This document shows, in pieces, positions 46,211 to 54,636 of a stretch of DNA of 64,000 nucleotides (within the stretch, counting starts at the first letter, position 1; every line of letters starts with the position of its first letter). Both the position numbers and the translations under genes were made by a program. Source of the stretch: Anaerolineaceae bacterium (GTDB lineage Bacteria > Chloroflexota > Anaerolineae > Promineifilales > Promineifilaceae); assembly GCA_002699125.1 (NCBI GenBank), contig PABI01000088.1:24836-88835 (forward strand), in the 5' to 3' direction. The notes beneath the pieces were generated by a model. The model made no database searches. It was not told where the DNA came from and was given only the letters and a program-made list of their open reading frames with translations.

Positions 46211-46301
46211 TTAAACGAAAAACGGCCGTTTCTCAACGCACTAAAACCTCCCGCAGGTTCCGTCTAACACCAACTTCTTGTGCGTAGCCTGCGGGAGGTT
46301 C
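46211..46301. repeat. Compound octamer-hairpin repeat, copy 2
   Basis: aaacgaaaa plus ACGGCCGT (46222) plus ttctcaacgcactaaa, then CCTCCCGCAGG with partner CCTGCGGGAGG about 30 bases later. It separates the ICMT-like gene from the hydrolase gene. Confidence 0.8.
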
Positions 46302-46334
46302 GTCCGTCATCATCCTCATCGTTTGGGCCAGACG

Positions 46335-47225
46335 CTATGCCCCGTCAGATTGCTTACACAAATAGCTAAAAATGTCGTCTATGTAATTGTTGACGGTAGA
46401 AAAATGTCCACCATTTTCTACTTCTATCAAGTCGGCGTTTGGCAGCACTCCTGCCAGATACCGCCCCATGCCGATGGGCACCTGCTGGTCATACAAGCCA
46501 TACCACAGCTTGAGTGGCATTGCTATATCTTTAAGCAAAAATCCCCAGGAACGCACGTACAGCTGCCACTCCCAGGCATCCCCTTGAACACCATGCCGGT
46601 GCGCTTCTTTTGCTGCCTCGGAAAATATTTCGATAACTTCCGGCCGCTCCTCTATCAACGCAATATCCGGCTGGGGCATAGCCTGCTTCATGCGCTTTAA
46701 CATCTGATCTTTATTGCTATAAAACCCGGCCATTTGTCTGAGTAAAAATCGGTTTACGGTCGGGAGGTGCTTTGCTGTGGAAAATATCAGCCGTACAGGG
46801 GGCCACATCCCCCGGTATTGATCTGGCATGTCCGGTGGTGCTGTGCCGCTGACAACGGCCGTTCTATGCAAGCGTGCCGGTAACTTGTAAGCTGTCGCCA
46901 AAACATGTGGACCCCCGCCGGATAGTCCAAAAATCGAAAAGGTATCTATGGACAGCTTGTTGGCCAGCTCAAGAACATCATCGGGCCAATCAAGCAGTGC
47001 ACGCCGGGGCGCAAAAGTCGACAAGCCAAATCCAGGGCGATCCGGCACAATGAGCCGAACATGATGCTTGATTGCCGCTTCGTCAAACCATTGCCCCTCA
47101 AGACGCGAGCTGTTGCCGCCTGTAAAATAAAATATAGGGAAGCCGTCCGTAGAGCCATATTCGGCAAAACCTAACGTGCGGCCATCTGGCAATTGTACTG
47201 TTTGATCTTTGCGGGTTTCTAGCAT
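46335..47225 (-). CDS. Alpha/beta hydrolase
   Basis: A 296-residue serine hydrolase. The nucleophile elbow reads GLSGGGPH, the oxyanion part is FYFTGGNSSR, and the C-terminal catalytic His is in GGHFSTV with an Asp in WYGLYDQQVP. I chose ATG 47225 (MLETRKDQ), preceded by AAGGA; the longer frame to 47411 overlaps the next gene and a repeat. Substrate not predictable (epoxide hydrolase or esterase-like). Confidence 0.82.
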   Translation of the reverse strand: MLETRKDQTVQLPDGRTLGFAEYGSTDGFPIFYFTGGNSSRLEGQWFDEAAIKHHVRLIVPDRPGFGLSTFAPRRALLDWPDDVLELANKLSIDTFSIFGLSGGGPHVLATAYKLPARLHRTAVVSGTAPPDMPDQYRGMWPPVRLIFSTAKHLPTVNRFLLRQMAGFYSNKDQMLKRMKQAMPQPDIALIEERPEVIEIFSEAAKEAHRHGVQGDAWEWQLYVRSWGFLLKDIAMPLKLWYGLYDQQVPIGMGRYLAGVLPNADLIEVENGGHFSTVNNYIDDIFSYLCKQSDGA

Positions 47226-47371
47226 GTTTTTCCTTGTTTGATGGCAGCCCAACTTTATGTTGAGCAATATGTGGTACGCCAGACACCTATTCTGACCGGC
47301 AATCTGGGTGAAGGGATTGATTGTATACGGGAAACGGCCGTCTCTCAACGAAACAAGGTCATTGGTCATTA

Positions 47372-48172
47372 TCACTTCGGCAAGCTCCTCTCCGCCTGGG
47401 CCAGCAGCCACTGCTCTATCTCAGGAATGTTCTCACTTAGCCGGGCCGCGGCAACGATGGGCAGCCAACGGCCGTATTCCACCCGACCACCCGGACGCAA
47501 TGTGAAGTAGTGGCGTAAATAAACCGCGTGAAACAGCCGCACCATCAGCTTTTCGAGTACGTTTTGCGTTTGGGTAGTGGCGGCCGCTGCCAGCGCCAAA
47601 ATGGAGGAACGGGCCAGGTCGGCCAGCGGGTTGCCGCGCGTGGCGTCGATCCAGTCGATGACAACTTCCCCCTGCGGCGTGGCCAGCACGTTGCCGGGAT
47701 GAAAATCGCCGTGGCAAATGGCCGTGCCGTCGGGCATTGTTTCCAGCGCGGCCAAGGTTTTGTCCCGCAACGCTTCGGACAACACTTGCGCCTGGTTCAG
47801 TTTGCGCACCAGCCGCTGGCGCTGGTCGGGAATCTCCAGTTGAAGGGGATTGGCATGCATTTCGGCGTGCAGCGCCGCCATGCGCCGGGCATAGCGGAAA
47901 ATGGTCCACGGCTTCTGCGGCATCAGTTCCCACAAAGCAACGCCGGCAAACCGCTCGTAGATGAGACCGGTACGGCCGTTCACCACCACAATCTCGCCCA
48001 CCGCCGGCACCGGCAAACCACTGGCGTGAACCGCCTGCCCAATTTTGGCTTCGTACTCGATGCTCTCCCGGCCAAACCAATCGTGAAACAGCTTAAGAAT
48101 ATGCCCGTCGTCCCAGGCATAAATTTCGGCAGTACGGCCGTATGCAATGGGGGCACCTAACTCTTCATCCAT
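47372..48172 (-). CDS. Aminoglycoside-phosphotransferase-fold kinase
   Basis: A 266-residue small-molecule kinase of the APH/choline-kinase group. The ATP-binding N-lobe (residues 1-80) has ILKLFHDW. The catalytic loop reads CHGDFHPGN (about 153-161) and the metal motif VIDWIDA (about 170). The true substrate could be an aminoglycoside, fructosamine or homoserine-like compound. AGGTGA precedes the ATG. Confidence 0.83.
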   Translation of the reverse strand: MDEELGAPIAYGRTAEIYAWDDGHILKLFHDWFGRESIEYEAKIGQAVHASGLPVPAVGEIVVVNGRTGLIYERFAGVALWELMPQKPWTIFRYARRMAALHAEMHANPLQLEIPDQRQRLVRKLNQAQVLSEALRDKTLAALETMPDGTAICHGDFHPGNVLATPQGEVVIDWIDATRGNPLADLARSSILALAAAATTQTQNVLEKLMVRLFHAVYLRHYFTLRPGGRVEYGRWLPIVAAARLSENIPEIEQWLLAQAERSLPK

Positions 48173-48216
48173 TTTTCACCTGTTGTCGCTTCATCAACTG
48201 ACCAAACAGGGCCATT

Positions 48217-48362
48217 GTAAATGAAAAACGGCCGTCTCTCAACGCAACAAAACCTCCCGCAGGTTTCGTAAAGGAGCATCTCCGTCTCTGAAGCCTGCGG
48301 GAGGTTGACACCGCCACCCGTACGAAAGTCTCCTTCAATACGGCCGTTTCCTGCCGCAAAAT
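48217..48362. repeat. Compound octamer-hairpin-octamer repeat, full copy
   Basis: Left octamer at 48228, then the CCTCCCGCAGG / CCTGCGGGAGG hairpin (48248-48306), then cccgtacgaaagtctccttcaat and a second octamer at 48340 followed by ttcctgccgca. The copy at 52407-52548 preserves all three modules, so this is one element of about 145 bases. A further octamer is at 48373. Confidence 0.8.
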
Positions 48363-48459
48363 AGAGTGGGGAACGGCCGTTACGCCACAACACACTGTTG
48401 TTGGGTGGGATTGGGGAAGGGAGGAAGCGGCCGTTTCTTTCCAAAACAATAGTTCCTGT

Positions 48460-48518
48460 ATTTTCCCGGAAACTGCACTTGAGGGAAGCAGAAATATGAG
48501 GTAAGTTTCCGGGAAAAT
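48460..48518. repeat. ATTTTCCCGGAAACT inverted repeat
   Basis: A perfect 15-base arm (48460-48474) and its complement (48504-48518) flank a 29-base loop, just upstream of the EF-hand gene. There is no T-run. It could be an operator or a regulatory RNA hairpin for that gene. Confidence 0.65.
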
Positions 48519-48545
48519 TTGTCAAGCGCGTAAATGAGGCAAATC

Positions 48546-49097
48546 ATGCTATCCGACATCATGCAGAAAAAATTAGCCCGGCACTTCACTTTCCGCGATC
48601 TCAACAAAGATGGCTATGTGGAGCGCAGCGATTGGGAACAGTGCGCCCGCAATCTGGCCGCGCTGCGCGGCTGGGAACCCGGCTCCGCTGAATACCAGGA
48701 AGTGATGGCCCGGCACGTCGCTATGTGGAATACTTTCTGGCTGCCGGCCGATCAGGACCAGGACGGCAAAGTCATTCTGGAAGAATATCTTTATCTGGCG
48801 GAAACCCAGCGACGGCTGGGTTTTACCTATGAAATGCGGCAGGTTATCTACCTGTTTGAGGCTATCTTCGACACCATCGACCTGGATGGTGACGGAGAGA
48901 TTACGCGCGACGAGTACAAGCTGTTTTTTGAAGCGTGGGGTATTGATACAAACCTGGCAGAAGCCGCCTTTTCCCGGATGGATTTTAATGAGGACGGCCG
49001 TTTAGCTCGCAGCACATTTTTGCAGTACGGCAGCAACTTCTACATCAACGATGAACCAGATGTTGTCGGCAACTATCTGTTTGGCCCCTACCAATAA
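48546..49097 (+). CDS. EF-hand calcium-binding protein (calerythrin-like)
   Basis: A 183-residue cytoplasmic protein with four EF-hands: loops DLNKDGYVERSD (about 19-30), DQDQDGKVILEE (70-81), DLDGDGEITRDE (113-124) and DFNEDGRLARST (145-156, last Glu replaced by Thr, so probably weak). The arrangement is that of calerythrin and sarcoplasmic calcium-binding proteins. I chose ATG 48546 because GAGG lies 7 bases upstream of it and not of the ATG at 48534. Likely a calcium buffer or sensor. Confidence 0.88.
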   Translation: MLSDIMQKKLARHFTFRDLNKDGYVERSDWEQCARNLAALRGWEPGSAEYQEVMARHVAMWNTFWLPADQDQDGKVILEEYLYLAETQRRLGFTYEMRQVIYLFEAIFDTIDLDGDGEITRDEYKLFFEAWGIDTNLAEAAFSRMDFNEDGRLARSTFLQYGSNFYINDEPDVVGNYLFGPYQ

Positions 49098-49110
49098 ACT
49101 ACCATTAATA

Positions 49111-49165
49111 AACCTCCGGGAGGTTCTTCAAAACGGTCTTGCCGACACAAATCCTCCCGGAGGTT
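49111..49165. repeat. AACCTCCGGGAGGTT hairpin
   Basis: A variant of the CCTCCCGCAGG hairpin: AACCTCCGGGAGGTT at 49111-49125 and TCCTCCCGGAGGTT at 49152-49165. It lies between the converging EF-hand and aldo/keto reductase genes and may terminate one or both. Confidence 0.65.
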
Positions 49166-49178
49166 AAGCTCGCAAACT

Positions 49179-50177
49179 TTACCAGGCGTAAGCCTGTGGC
49201 GCTTCACCCCCCGGTCCGGGGAAAATCTCATCCAGCTTTTGCAGCGTTTCCTCATCCAGTTCAATTTCGGTAGCGCGCACCGCACTTTCAAACTGTTCCA
49301 TCGTGCGCGGGCCAATGATGGGCGCAGTCACAATGGGATTGTGCAGCAGCCAGGCAATCGCCACTTCCCCCGGTGGATGGCCAATCTCGCGGCACAGCGC
49401 TTCGTACTTCTCCAGCCTGTCCCGGTTTTCTTCCACCCGCTTCTCAAATTCTTCACCTTTGCGCCGTCCGGCACTCATTTTCTCCAGGGCCCCACCCAAC
49501 AACCCAGCATCCAGCGGGCTCCACGGGATCAATCCCAGGCCGTAATGACGGCAGGCGGGGATCACTTCCAGCTCCACCATGCGGTTGTTTAAATGGTAGA
49601 TGCTTTGCTCGCTCACCAGACCCATCATGCCCCGTTTGGAGGCTTCCTGACACGCCGTGGCAATATCCCAACCGGCAAAATTGCTGGACCCTACGTACAC
49701 GACCTTGCCCTGGTCCATCAGGCTGCCAAACGCCTGCCACGTTTCATCCCAGGGGCACTCCCGGTCCACGTGGTGCATCTGGTAGATGTCGATCCACTCC
49801 GTTTGTAAGCGCTTCAAGCTGCCTTCGCAATGCTTGCGGATTTTGTAGGCGGACAGGCTGCGGTTGTCGCTGTTGACCTCCGGCAGGTTGGCTTTGCGCG
49901 TGACGGGGTTGAATACTTTGGTGGCCAACACGGTGGCTTCACGCCGCCCGCCGCCCTGGGCAAACCAGCGCCCGATGATCTCTTCGGTGTAGCCGTGCTC
50001 CACTTCCCAGCCGTAAACATCGGCCGTGTCGAAGAAGTTGATGCCCAATTCCAGGGCACGGTCCATGATTTTGTAACTCTCTTCCTCGCTGGTGTGCCAG
50101 CCAAAGTTCATCGTTCCCAGGCAAAGGTTGCTGACGACAACGCCATGTTTGCCTAACCGTTTGTGTGTAACTGCCAT
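49179..50177 (-). CDS. Aldo/keto reductase
   Basis: A 332-residue NADPH-dependent oxidoreductase of the AKR superfamily. The TIM barrel shows GTMNFG, the catalytic pair in FDTADVYGWEVEHG (Asp, Tyr) and the NADPH-binding end APIIGPRTMEQFESAV. The closest recognisable group is the YghZ/Kv-beta-like AKRs. AAAGGAG lies 6 bases upstream. Confidence 0.9.
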   Translation of the reverse strand: MAVTHKRLGKHGVVVSNLCLGTMNFGWHTSEEESYKIMDRALELGINFFDTADVYGWEVEHGYTEEIIGRWFAQGGGRREATVLATKVFNPVTRKANLPEVNSDNRSLSAYKIRKHCEGSLKRLQTEWIDIYQMHHVDRECPWDETWQAFGSLMDQGKVVYVGSSNFAGWDIATACQEASKRGMMGLVSEQSIYHLNNRMVELEVIPACRHYGLGLIPWSPLDAGLLGGALEKMSAGRRKGEEFEKRVEENRDRLEKYEALCREIGHPPGEVAIAWLLHNPIVTAPIIGPRTMEQFESAVRATEIELDEETLQKLDEIFPGPGGEAPQAYAW

Positions 50178-50295
50178 TTTGTAGCTCCTTTATGATGGTT
50201 GGGATGTGGCCTGGAACGGCCGTTTCCCACAAAAACAAAAAGCGACAAGCATCGAATGCCTATCGCCTTATAAAATGCTTATTATCTTTTGCTTT

Positions 50296-50400
50296 TTACG
50301 CGAAAAAACGTTCGTATTCATCATGGTTCCCGATCCAGAACCATGTTACCGTATCGTCTTCAAGGATGCCAACAGCGGGTAATGAGCTTTCTGTATCCTT
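50296..50400 (-). pseudogene. C-terminal relic of a RelE-type toxin
   Basis: The minus strand encodes, in one frame to a TAA, LPAVGILEDDTVTWFWIGNH and DEYERFF. This matches the C-terminal strand pair of RelE/ParE-like toxins whose intact forms read YRAVGVL...WFWIGSHxDY. Only about 33 residues remain and no start codon or N-terminal half is present. It directly abuts the brnA stop codon, suggesting one toxin gene was displaced by, or fused to, the BrnTA module. Confidence 0.6.
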
Positions 50401-50603
50401 TAGTGCACGCTCTTAACGAGTTTGATATTAGCTCGAAGCCACTCATTAATTAGTTGCTGAATATCTATGTTTTTTTCCTCAGCCAGCTTACTCATGTACT
50501 CATCTACATCAGGCTCAAGGTAAACTGGAAAATGGAATTCAGCCTCAGCGTTATAAAATTTACCTCTTTCCGCTTTAGAAAAATCGTACTCTGCTTTCAT
50601 CAT
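50400..50603 (-). CDS. brnA: BrnA-type antitoxin
   Basis: A 67-residue protein with AEYDFSKAERGKFYN, then PVYLEPDVDEYM and a short helical end INEWLRANIKL, the ribbon-helix-helix pattern of BrnA/CopG antitoxins. It starts inside the 3' end of brnT (4-base ATGA overlap), so the two are translationally coupled. It should neutralise BrnT and repress the operon. Confidence 0.82.
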   Translation of the reverse strand: MMKAEYDFSKAERGKFYNAEAEFHFPVYLEPDVDEYMSKLAEEKNIDIQQLINEWLRANIKLVKSVH

Positions 50604-50899
50604 TTTCTTCCTTCATTGTACTGGATGGATTCGCCAGATGTTGCTTTCCTTGCGGAGATAATACGAATCTCAACCATACTTTCATTTACTTGCTCATATG
50701 TGTGCACAACTACTCTGAGCACACCGCCACTATCAATTCCTAATGTTAGCCAACGCTCTTCTTCATTGCTATGCTCATCATCAAACAATGTCAGTTGATT
50801 TGGATCACGAAAAACTGAAGCTGCACGTCGAAAATTAACCTTGTGCTTTCGAATATTGATGGCCTCTTTTGCGGGATCCCAGTCAAATTGATATCTCAA
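50600..50899 (-). CDS. brnT: BrnT ribonuclease toxin
   Basis: A 99-residue toxin of the BrnT family, RelE-like fold. Diagnostic pieces are FDWDPAKEAINIRKHKVNFRR at the N-terminus (shown in part), VFRDPN in the middle and EIRIISARKATSGE near the end. It heads a BrnT-BrnA operon typical of type II systems that slow translation under stress. Confidence 0.88.
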   Translation of the reverse strand: MRYQFDWDPAKEAINIRKHKVNFRRAASVFRDPNQLTLFDDEHSNEEERWLTLGIDSGGVLRVVVHTYEQVNESMVEIRIISARKATSGESIQYNEGRK

Positions 50900-50979
50900 G
50901 CTAAAACCTCATTCCACGTCAACCATCATTAAAACCGAATGGTGTGAATTGTAAACGAAAAACGGCCGTTCCTCCACCC

Positions 50980-52311
50980 TCAGCCTAGCAATTCTGCCTC
51001 ATACGGATAATGGGACAACACCTCATGCCCATCTGCGGTGATCAACACCTGGTCTTCCAGCTTCACGCCGGGGCCACCTTCCCAGCGGCCCACGTAGCTT
51101 TCCACGCATAGCAGCATACCCGGTGTCAGCACGCCATCGTAGCTCAGCTCATTCCAGTTCCAGGGGTAAGGCACGTCGGGATACTCATCACACAGGCCGA
51201 CGCCGTGGTACAGGCAGGAGTAGTAGCGGAATTGATCGCGGGGATAGACAACGGCCGTATCGCTCAACTCCTTAAACGTCACCCCAGGGCGCAAAATTTC
51301 TGTGTTCTTCTGCACCTGCTCATAAGCCATCGTGTAAATCTCTTTTTGTACGGTCGTAGGCACCCCATCCCCACACAGCCAGGTGCGCGAAATATCGACA
51401 CAGATGCCGTAAGGGCCAATCAAGTCCGTGTCGAATCCCATTAGCTCGCCTGATTGGATTTTGCGGCTGCTGCACTCCTGGAACCAGGGATTGGCCCGCG
51501 GTCCAGCGGCCAGCAGCCGCGTTTCGATCCATTCGCCACCGCGGGCAATGTTCTCAGCGTGAAGGTAGCTCCACAGCCGCTGCTCTGTCACACCAGGCTG
51601 GAAATGGTCACGCATCACGTCAATCGCGCGATCACAGGCTACAATCGCGCGGCGCATCGCCTTGATCTCTTCTTCATGTTTGATCAGCCGCGCCAGCTCC
51701 ATGATCTCTTCGCCATTCATGATTTCCAATCCGTGGGCTTCTAAGGCGTGAATGCCAACGGCCGTTCCATGATCCAGCGCCAATCGTTTGTTTCCCCCAC
51801 AATACTTTTCTACCAAATCAGCAATCTCCGCTGCCCACAGCGCCGCTTTGGCTTCATAATGTTCACCCGCGCCAAAATAGAAATGACTGGTGGCCGGTCG
51901 TATTTCCGTGACAAGCGGATTGTGGTCGCTGAGAAACTCACAGCCGTGAAACTCAAAAATGATGACCGGCCCCTCGGTGGCCACAAAGGCGTAGCGAGCC
52001 GCGTTGTGGGTAATCCACAACTGCATGTTGGTGCTGTCTGTGGCATAGCGGGTGTTCAGCGGATCGTAGAGCAGGATGCCGGCGTAATCGAAGGCGCGCA
52101 GCTGCTCACGTACGCGGTCCAATCGATACTGTCGGATCACCGGCAAATCCGGCGCGGGCAACCCCGCCGCGGCCCATTCAGACTCGGCCAGTTCGCCTGG
52201 TCCCAGCACCTGCATATGCAGACTTTTGGCGTACTCAACTGTTTCCGGTGAAGGCGGCTGCAAGGCGCTAATTTTGGCACGATGTTTGCCGGTAATGGAA
52301 GGAGAATTCAT
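50980..52311 (-). CDS. DddP-like M24-fold enzyme (possible DMSP lyase)
   Basis: A 443-residue metallo-enzyme of the M24 (creatinase/aminopeptidase) fold. Putative metal ligands are Asp294, Asp296, Asp306, His369, Glu404 and Glu419. Their spacing and a candidate catalytic Asp375 agree with my recollection of the DMSP lyase DddP (about D295, D297, D307, H371, D377, E406, E421). Other DddP-like segments are LLYDPLNTRYATDSTNM and RGGEWIETRLLAAGPR. A plain Xaa-Pro peptidase is the alternative. AAGGAG precedes the ATG. No dimethylsulfide-linked genes flank it. Confidence 0.72.
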   Translation of the reverse strand: MNSPSITGKHRAKISALQPPSPETVEYAKSLHMQVLGPGELAESEWAAAGLPAPDLPVIRQYRLDRVREQLRAFDYAGILLYDPLNTRYATDSTNMQLWITHNAARYAFVATEGPVIIFEFHGCEFLSDHNPLVTEIRPATSHFYFGAGEHYEAKAALWAAEIADLVEKYCGGNKRLALDHGTAVGIHALEAHGLEIMNGEEIMELARLIKHEEEIKAMRRAIVACDRAIDVMRDHFQPGVTEQRLWSYLHAENIARGGEWIETRLLAAGPRANPWFQECSSRKIQSGELMGFDTDLIGPYGICVDISRTWLCGDGVPTTVQKEIYTMAYEQVQKNTEILRPGVTFKELSDTAVVYPRDQFRYYSCLYHGVGLCDEYPDVPYPWNWNELSYDGVLTPGMLLCVESYVGRWEGGPGVKLEDQVLITADGHEVLSHYPYEAELLG

Positions 52312-52406
52312 TTTGGACTCCTTGTTCGCTTTGGAACTAATCCAGTTGCCACTTATAAGATTGTTGGACTTTGGGGATAAAGAAGCGTTTTGTTGTGGAG
52401 ATTATA

Positions 52407-52548
52407 CGGAAACAACGGCCGTTTTCCCAACACCAAAACCTTCCACAGGTTCTATAAATGAGCACTTCCTGCCCATAATCCTGCGGAAGGTTGATGTTTC
52501 ACCCCGTACTAAAGTCACCTTCAACACGGCCGTTTCCTAACGCACAAT
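52407..52548. repeat. Compound octamer-hairpin-octamer repeat, diverged full copy
   Basis: Octamer 52415, hairpin arms AACCTTCCACAGGTT / CCTGCGGAAGGTT (diverged), then ccgtactaaagtcaccttcaac and octamer 52526 with ttcctaacgca. It sits between the divergent M24 and beta-helix genes, a spacer of 315 bases in which no clear promoter was identified. Confidence 0.78.
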
Positions 52549-52626
52549 AAACGGTGGAGAAAGCAGAATGAGCGGCACGAACAATTTCGCCGCACAACAA
52601 GTACAAGTATAAGGAAGCGCGGCACG

Positions 52627-54552
52627 ATGAAACAATCACATGAAAGCAACGCCCGTTCAGGGCGGATTTCCCCTTCTAAACGATTATCTGGCGAAATAGG
52701 CATATTGCTGGTTTTACTGCTCATCCTCGCCTTGCTGCTGGCCGCCAGACCGGCCCAGGGTGCCGGTACGGTTGGCAGCGGCACGTCCGGCAGCTGCACC
52801 GAGGCGGCCCTGAGTGCGGCGCTGTCCGGCGGGGGCAGCGTCGGCTTCAACTGCGGCGGCAGCCACACCATCACCCTCACCAGCCAGAAAACAATCAACA
52901 GTAACATCACTATCAACGGCGGTGGGCAAATCACCCTCAGCGGCGGCGGCAGCACCCGCCTGTTCAATCTGCAAAATGGGGCCAGCCTCACCCTGCAAAA
53001 CATCACCCTGCAAAACGGCTATAGCAGCAGCGATGGCGGCGCGGTTTACGTGGAGCGGCTCAGCACACTCACCCTGACCAACAGCGCCATCAACAACTCA
53101 GTTGCCGCCAACGGCGGCGCAATTGCCCTAAACGGCTGGGGTTCCAGCGACGCGGGCGGCACGCTAATTGTCACGGACAGCAGCTTTAGCGGCAACCAAT
53201 CTACGGCCGCCGCCATTCCCGGCGGGGGCAACGGTGGCGGCGCTTTGTACATCACCGGCGGCTCGACGGCTACGGTGAGCGGCAGCATTTTTAGTAACAA
53301 TGTGTCGGTTAATGGCGGCGGCATCCACATTTTGGGGGCCAATCTCACTGTGAGCGACTCCACCTTCAGCGGCAACGTGGCCAACAACAGTGCCGGGGGC
53401 GGCGGTGGCGGGGCGATTTACGTTGATGGTACCAAAAATTTCAACGGCACGATTGACATCTCCACCAGCACCTTCAGCAACAATCAGAGCAACCAGCTGG
53501 GTGGGGCCATCTTTAGCTTTCCCGAAGGCAGCGGCAGCACGATCATCGACCAGTCGTTGTTCGACAGCAACTCGGCCACCGGCAGCGGTCAGGGCGGCGC
53601 AATTTATCATCAAAGCGCCACTAAAATTGGCCCGCTTACCATCAGCAACAGCACCTTCATGAATAACAATGCCCACGCTACGGACGGCAGCGCCAGTTCC
53701 GGCGGGGCGCTTTGGCTGCTGGATGCGCCCGTGACCATCACCAGCAGTACCTTTGTCGGCAACGACGCCACCACACCACTCCCTTTAGACCCTAATGATT
53801 GGCACCGTGGCTTTGGTGGGGCTATCCGCACAAGTGATAACACAACCGTTGTAAGCAGCACAATTGTGAACAATACAGCAGGCTTTTCCGGTGGTGCCAT
53901 CGCCGGGCCAGCCACGGTGCGCAACACGATTATTGCTAACAACGAAGGGGACAGCGATTGGGGCATCCAGCAAAATTGCACTGTTGAATTGACCAACGGT
54001 GGCAACAATATTCAATATCCGCAAAAAACGACGGGGAACTGGAACGATTATGAATGTTTTGGAGGGCAAACGGCCGTCAACCCCCAGGTCGGCACAATCG
54101 GCGATTACGGCGGACCAACCCCCACGGTGCCGCTGCTGGCTGGCAGCCCAGCCATCAATGCGGGCAGTAACTGCCCGGCCGCCGACCAGCGCGGCTTTGC
54201 CCGCAACGGCGCTTGCGACATTGGGGCTTATGAGTTTGGCGGTGGTTTGCTCATTATCAGCATCGCCCCGCCCTGGTCTGGTCTGAACAATGTGCAGGAC
54301 GTAACGTTAACGGTGCAGGGAGCGGGCTTTACGCCCAGCACGGTGGTGCGCTGGAACGGGGCCAATCGCACGACTACTTACGTGAGTCCGTTTGTGGTTA
54401 CGGCCGTACTCCCCAGCACCGACCTGGACACCCTGGGCAGCTACAACGTCACCGTTTACGACCCGGACCGCAGCCTGGAAAGCGACCCGGTTAGCTTCAT
54501 CGTCGTCAGCGAGCTGTACGAGACGTTTTTGCCAACGGTGCTCAATCCATAG
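52627..54552 (+). CDS. Secreted beta-helix protein with IPT/TIG domain and FLP tail
   Basis: A 641-residue exported protein. The signal peptide has a long charged n-region and a core GILLVLLLILALLLAA. Residues about 55-510 form a Gly/Ser/Asn-rich parallel beta-helix (repeated GGAIY/GGGIH, TISNSTF, NNGG). A SPAINAGS...CDIGAYEF segment ('choice-of-anchor Q') follows, then an IPT/TIG immunoglobulin-like domain (about 538-628). It ends YETFLPTVLNP. AAGGAAG precedes the ATG. Likely a cell-surface or extracellular adhesin or binding protein. Confidence 0.82.
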   Translation: MKQSHESNARSGRISPSKRLSGEIGILLVLLLILALLLAARPAQGAGTVGSGTSGSCTEAALSAALSGGGSVGFNCGGSHTITLTSQKTINSNITINGGGQITLSGGGSTRLFNLQNGASLTLQNITLQNGYSSSDGGAVYVERLSTLTLTNSAINNSVAANGGAIALNGWGSSDAGGTLIVTDSSFSGNQSTAAAIPGGGNGGGALYITGGSTATVSGSIFSNNVSVNGGGIHILGANLTVSDSTFSGNVANNSAGGGGGGAIYVDGTKNFNGTIDISTSTFSNNQSNQLGGAIFSFPEGSGSTIIDQSLFDSNSATGSGQGGAIYHQSATKIGPLTISNSTFMNNNAHATDGSASSGGALWLLDAPVTITSSTFVGNDATTPLPLDPNDWHRGFGGAIRTSDNTTVVSSTIVNNTAGFSGGAIAGPATVRNTIIANNEGDSDWGIQQNCTVELTNGGNNIQYPQKTTGNWNDYECFGGQTAVNPQVGTIGDYGGPTPTVPLLAGSPAINAGSNCPAADQRGFARNGACDIGAYEFGGGLLIISIAPPWSGLNNVQDVTLTVQGAGFTPSTVVRWNGANRTTTYVSPFVVTAVLPSTDLDTLGSYNVTVYDPDRSLESDPVSFIVVSELYETFLPTVLNP

Positions 54553-54565
54553 ACTCTATTGGCAA

Positions 54566-54612
54566 AAAAGGGAACGGGAATTCGCCTATTGGGCGAACGG
54601 CCGTTCCCTTTT
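54566..54612 (+). terminator. Terminator whose stem includes ACGGCCGT
   Basis: AAAAGGGAACGG (54566-54577) pairs with CCGTTCCCTTTT (54601-54612) around an inner hairpin TTCGCC/GGCGAA, with a T-run. The octamer 54597-54604 forms part of the 3' arm. It directly follows the beta-helix gene. Confidence 0.85.
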
Positions 54613-54636
54613 CTAAATTTTCAAAACCCCACCCGT

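Noticed and set aside
45389..52548. CRISPR array suggested by recurring hairpins
   Set aside because: Copies are kilobases apart, of different length, with no regular spacers and no cas genes.
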